A model generated the notes under the pieces. The model saw only the letters and a list, made by a program, of their open reading frames with translations. It did not search any database and was not told where the DNA came from. Shown here piece by piece: positions 60,264-64,000 of a stretch of 64,000 bases of DNA. Location of the stretch: the NCBI GenBank assembly GCA_028386065.3, contig JAKUCV010003344.1, positions 1 through 64,000 of the forward strand. The letters run 5' to 3'. A program made the position numbers and the translations under genes. The DNA comes from Turnera subulata (Eukaryota > Streptophyta > Magnoliopsida > Malpighiales > Passifloraceae). Positions within the stretch are counted from its first letter, which is position 1. Every line of letters starts with the position of its first letter.

Positions 60264-61071
60264 AAAATAAATAAACAAGCTTTTTCCTTTATAAAACAAT
60301 TCTCTCTTTATAATATAAATTTTTTGTTAAATGGAAAACAAAACATTTTAAAGCAGAAGAAAAACCAATAAGAAGGAAATAAAATCAAACATAAAGAAGT
60401 TAAAAACATAACCAACGAAAGGAAGTAAAACCAACATAAAGTAATTAAAAACAAAACAAAACTCGTTTTTCATGATCAGCGTTCTAGATCGATCGTACAC
60501 GTCCTCGAACCCAAGAAAAACAACTCGTACAGTCGACGGAGATATCGGTTCTCCTTGTGAAAACGACATCCGTTAACTCGCAAGGCGATGATCACGAGAA
60601 CGTCCTGTGTCCCTCGAAAGAAACGTTATCCACCTGTCCACAAGCCAAATGTCTTCCAGATATCGTATCCCTCCATGATGTCCAAACAGGTGCAACCTGT
60701 GACACATACACTCTACCCGAGGTATGGTCACATCAATCTGGCCACAACGGTCACTTATGCATGTGATAAAAGATGCAGGAAAAAGCCATAGAAAGAATAA
60801 AGCAAGGTAACCAAACGTGAAGGAAAAAGGTATGATGAAAACGAGCTGAAAAACACTTGCGTTTGTAGCCCGAAAAACATATAAAGTGATGAAGCAATAA
60901 ATGAGGCAACGACAAAATTTTCAAAAAGCAACACCTTGAAGAATGAAAACGGTTTGGAGTTTTGTAGGAAGAAATATGCTTTTCCATTCTCCGAAAAATC
61001 CTTTAAATTCCCGGGGATAGGTGGGGTCTAAACTTTGAAAAACAAAACGGTAATCACACTCCCCATAAGAG
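60264..61071. other. Spacer and promoter of antisense ORF2
   Basis: AT-rich, no gene. 60900-61071 is homologous to 6000-6175 (AATTTTCAAAAAGCAA, CCTTGAAGAATGAAAACGGTTTGGAGTTT, CCGAAAAATCC) and so is part of the ORF module. Confidence 0.55.
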
Positions 61072-61079
61072 TATAAAAG
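61072..61079 (+). promoter_or_regulatory. TATA box of antisense ORF2
   Basis: TATAAAAG about 113 bp before the ATG at 61192, conserved in position with 6176-6183. Confidence 0.6.
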
Positions 61080-61191
61080 ACGGAGTGGTGAGATGAAAAT
61101 CATCAAAAGCATTTTGAAAGAGAGTTTTGTAACACGTTTAGAAAAATAAACACAAAAACGTTCAGAAAAGACACAAAATCGCCAAGTCAGA

Positions 61192-61875
61192 ATGCCTGCT
61201 CCATCATCTGTCTTTTTCGTCGAGGGTGCCTCCCACGGAAGAAGAAACTGGTTGGCCTACAGTCTGATCAACGAACGTCCAAAGGAACTACCAAGCGAGC
61301 TCGGCAGGATGCCTCGTCTGGTCTTCGTCGACGAACTCTACTCGTCGAGGTTCTTTGTCATCCCAATGGAAGAGACGTTCTTCCTAGAGGACCAAAGCAC
61401 CTTGAGAACCTCCTTCTATGGCTCGACCAATTCCGTCATGTTTTTCATTTCTGAAAGACTTCAGGAATTCAACCTAGAGCCCACTTGCCAATTCCTAAAC
61501 CAAGGTACCTACTACCAGCTCTCGATGACTGCCCAAAGCATGCCCAGAGTATCTCGGTTACCTCCAACTTGGCCAAAGGCCCGTCTACTGGTGTGGAACT
61601 GCAGAGGAATCACTAGGCATTCCCAGGAGTTTTCACGTACCTTGAGAGATCTGAAGAACCAGTACAAGCCCAACATGGTTCTGCTTACGGAGACCCAGTG
61701 GCAGCCTGAAGACAATCACGGGGTCATCCCACTTCGGTTCCCTCCAGCAAACCGGTTCGAGCTTCCTGGCCAGAACAACACGGGCGGTATGTGGTTCTCG
61801 TGGAATGATAGCATCAGGGTTAACATTACCAATGACCCCAATAGCTTCAGGGTCAACGTTGTACCAAGGAGATAA
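61192..61875 (+). CDS. Antisense ORF2 (ORF B): unknown N-domain plus truncated EEP (LINE-type endonuclease) domain
   Basis: Intact 227-codon frame, opposite in strand to the gypsy element that carries it. Residues 1-130 (RNWLAYSLINE, PRLVFVDELYSSRFF, PMEETFFLEDQS, FYGSTNSVMFFISERLQEF) match nothing I know. Residues 131-227 hold LLVWNCRG (Asn136), KPNMVLLTET (Glu167) and GGMWFSWND (198-206), the start of the EEP fold as in LINE endonucleases. The later Asp and Ser-Asp-His motifs are missing, so a nucleic-acid-binding or decoy role is more likely than cleavage. It has its own TATA box and leader, and TAA-rich, AT-rich sequence after the stop. About 75% identical to ORF A. The differences fall often at third codon positions, which suggests past selection on the protein. 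Function unknown. Confidence 0.75.
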   Translation: MPAPSSVFFVEGASHGRRNWLAYSLINERPKELPSELGRMPRLVFVDELYSSRFFVIPMEETFFLEDQSTLRTSFYGSTNSVMFFISERLQEFNLEPTCQFLNQGTYYQLSMTAQSMPRVSRLPPTWPKARLLVWNCRGITRHSQEFSRTLRDLKNQYKPNMVLLTETQWQPEDNHGVIPLRFPPANRFELPGQNNTGGMWFSWNDSIRVNITNDPNSFRVNVVPRR

Positions 61876-62107
61876 ATAATTTTTAATAATAATAATAATG
61901 CAATAGTATTATTAGTAATATTAATAATATTTATGTTTCTGCATGTTTATGGCATCAATTACCTCTTATGTGTATGTTCTGTGGCAAGCTGGCGTCCCTC
62001 GACTGAATCCATTATGTACTAACTAAATGATATAAATGCAAAATAATAAACATATGGAGCGAGCTATGCACAACAAATAAGCAAAACAATCACCCAAGGA
62101 CCTACCG

Positions 62108-62125
62108 CCCGCTCCGCTACCAAAA
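62108..62125 (-). promoter_or_regulatory. Primer-binding site of the non-autonomous gypsy element
   Basis: Minus sense TTTTGGTAGCGGAGCGGG directly after the LTR end GGCGTCTCA. Resembles the initiator-Met tRNA type TGGTATCAGAGC with changes. Confidence 0.6.
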
Positions 62126-64000
62126 TGAGACGCCCCGACCCGTATTTACTAGTCTCAGTAAACACGTGCCAGAACTGTACAACAGTAAATACAACACGAA
62201 ACACGGCCCAAAGACAATATCAATGAATATAACAGAGAAACCGGCCCAACGGCCCATTGTAATCAAAATAAACATCAGAAATCCGGCCCTTCGGCCCAAC
62301 ATCAAAACACATCACCCAAACCCGGGAACCCAAATTATAGCACAACGGAAGCAATTTTATCATTCTCAATAATAGTATGAAACCATGCAATTCAACATAT
62401 GGATCCGAGTCCTGCCCGAGGTAACGTCACAGCCGCCAAAATGCATCGTACCTGAATCACAAATAACTCAACCTATAGGATGAAAGCCCGCAGGTGAGGG
62501 GTGAGTCCAAAGTGCCCACCAATCATGGATAAACAGAGATATGTAGGCAACCATAATATTTCAAAGAAGAAATACAAGCATCAACAGCCACTACATACCA
62601 AACCCAAGACTCGACCTAAACAAACCCAAGACTTTATTATTACTCCAATTTTATCTTTCGGCCCCGTCACGGATAAGCTAGGGTTGTACCAGGTTATCAA
62701 CCTGTTCCTGGTGCCAGATCAAAAGAATCCGGGATCAACATCCCAATAACAAATCTCAGGGATGGACATCCCAATAACAATCTCAAGGATCAACATCCCA
62801 ATCAAACCAGCATCAACATGCCCATCACATGTAACCCTGATCATGGCCACCACAAAATAATCTCAAACCATCCGGTCGTACCTCTACTTACCACGTGACA
62901 GTTAAGTCATTTCCATTCCAAATCAAATCACAGGATTCGACATCCCAAACCCAAAACCAAAGACACGACTCACTTATTAACTTTTCCAATTTTAATATCC
63001 GGGCCCTATCACTAGACAAGCTAGGGTCGTACCTGGTTATTAACTAATTCCGGATGCCAGGCCAAACGTAACCCGGGATCAATATCCCAATAACATAACC
63101 AATCTGGGATCAACATCCCAATATCCAAATCAAACCCGGATCAACATCTCATAACCAAGAAACCGGCCATGACACCACAGAACTAGCCTCTAACCATCTA
63201 GTCGTACCACTACTTTGCATATGACAATTAAATCATCATCTCAAATCAACCTCCAATTTTCATTTTCTTTTTCCAAATTATCCATATCATAGTTTTTTCC
63301 AATTATCCAACCACAACACAGTCTACCGACAAAAATCACAATATCCATAACAGTCAAACAATTATCCAACTTCCTATTAACTCAAGTTATACAACAGACC
63401 AATCCATCAATAGTTTCATAACATCAGTTACTCACAGTCCAACATCAATCACAACACAGTATCCAAGAAACCAATAACAGTCAACACAGCGGTTCAATCA
63501 AGCAAATCAACATCATAGCAACAACAACAACAATAACCATAGTAGCCAAATAACCAACAATGACCCTCTCAGTAGTTCAATCAAACAACAAAACACACAA
63601 AGTATTACAGGCACATATCAAGGGTTATCCATCCTCACCTTAGCCGATTACTCAACTCTGAAAACATCCACCGGTCCATAGCCGGTTCCTCGGGAAACTG
63701 CCCGATATCAAAACCTATACAACAAAACAACATGCTCACATAAATGCACATAATTGGTATGCTATGATGCCATAAATTGTAAATTAAACCCCCCTTGGTT
63801 AGACGTCATCATCTCCATAAAATTATTATACTTGCCAAAATATAATTACCAAATATTATTATTTTATTTTTCAAAAAGGTATTATTATATATACTTAGTG
63901 AAATATTTCCCAGAATATACAATACTATATTTATTTCCAAAACATTTTCATAGTACATATACCTCTTTTCTAAAATTATTTACGCTTATAATAATTTTTT
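62126..64000 (-). mobile_element. 5' LTR of the non-autonomous gypsy element (partial)
   Basis: Matches 56161-58036 closely: same CACGTGCC, CCCGAGGTAACGTCACAGCCGCC and GGGATCAACATCCC hairpin series (62734-63140). Runs off the right edge, so the second target site cannot be seen. Confidence 0.88.

Larger units (their letters stand above)
56161..64000 (-). mobile_element. Non-autonomous Ty3/gypsy element with antisense ORFs (runs off the window)
   Basis: Left LTR 56161-59644 (minus sense TGTAACAG...GGGGCGTCTCA), internal region only 2,481 bp (59645-62125), right LTR from 62126 to beyond 64000. The two LTRs are very similar, with mostly transition differences and a few small indels. Next to the left LTR are a polypurine tract and the conserved TTTCGAGGACGAAA motif (read on the minus strand, 59665-59678). 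Next to the right LTR is a TGGTAGCGGAGC primer-binding-like site. No gag, protease, RT or integrase is present. The interior instead carries two plus-strand ORFs, each with a TATA box. It is inserted in copia copy 3 (left target site CTGTC). Confidence 0.85.

Noticed and set aside
59829..61875. Origin of the antisense ORF pair from a plant pararetrovirus
   Set aside because: No movement, coat or reverse transcriptase motifs; the recognisable motifs are LINE-type EEP, and the unit is bounded by gypsy LTRs.

Overview
The window is nuclear DNA of a dicot-like flowering plant. The evidence is spliced genes with GT-AG introns, a ribosomal-protein promoter carrying plant site II and telo-box motifs, and dense Ty1/copia, Ty3/gypsy, Mutator-like and tRNA-SINE insertions. 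I cannot name the genus.

Layout. 1-9423 is a stack of retroelements. It holds the 3' end and 3' LTR of a Ty3/gypsy element (1-3462), which sits inside a copia LTR (3463-4806), which sits inside a minus-strand copia element (copy 1, 4807-9423). 9808-24220 is a gene island: a 15-exon 3-hydroxyisobutyryl-CoA hydrolase-like gene (minus), a 4-exon RPL18a gene (minus) and, divergent from it, a 16-coding-exon Pelota gene (plus). All three reading frames are intact after splicing. A full-structure copia element (copy 2, 24226-29933, TSD GAAAA) follows Pelota. A single-exon nepenthesin-type aspartic protease gene (31658-33361, minus) is the last ordinary host gene. From 34.2 kb onward the window is mostly mobile DNA: a SINE remnant, a gypsy solo LTR with a copia solo LTR nested in it, a Pack-MULE carrying a subtilase fragment, a minus-strand gypsy LTR, the 3' region and LTR of a Tat/Ogre-like element with a small spliced antisense gene, another gypsy solo LTR, gypsy and copia pol remnants, and at the right edge a non-autonomous gypsy element.

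How parts relate. RPL18a and Pelota (ribosome subunit and ribosome rescue factor) share one intergenic promoter region. The hydrolase acts in valine or beta-oxidation type CoA catabolism, and the protease is secretory. The unusual material lies in the retroelements. (1) Two homologous ORFs of 227-234 codons (6208-6912 and 61192-61875) each have their own TATA box and lie antisense to their hosts, one a copia and the other a gypsy element. They join an unrecognised N-terminal domain to a truncated LINE-type endonuclease domain. (2) A copia LTR carries 19 copies of the perfect palindrome AACATCGATGTT spaced at near-integral helical turns. (3) The copia family carries dozens of small hairpins with a constant core (CTTCNRG on the + strand) and different, self-complementary arms. 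(4) Several LTR families carry further hairpin arrays. All calls are by eye; no alignment or database search was run.
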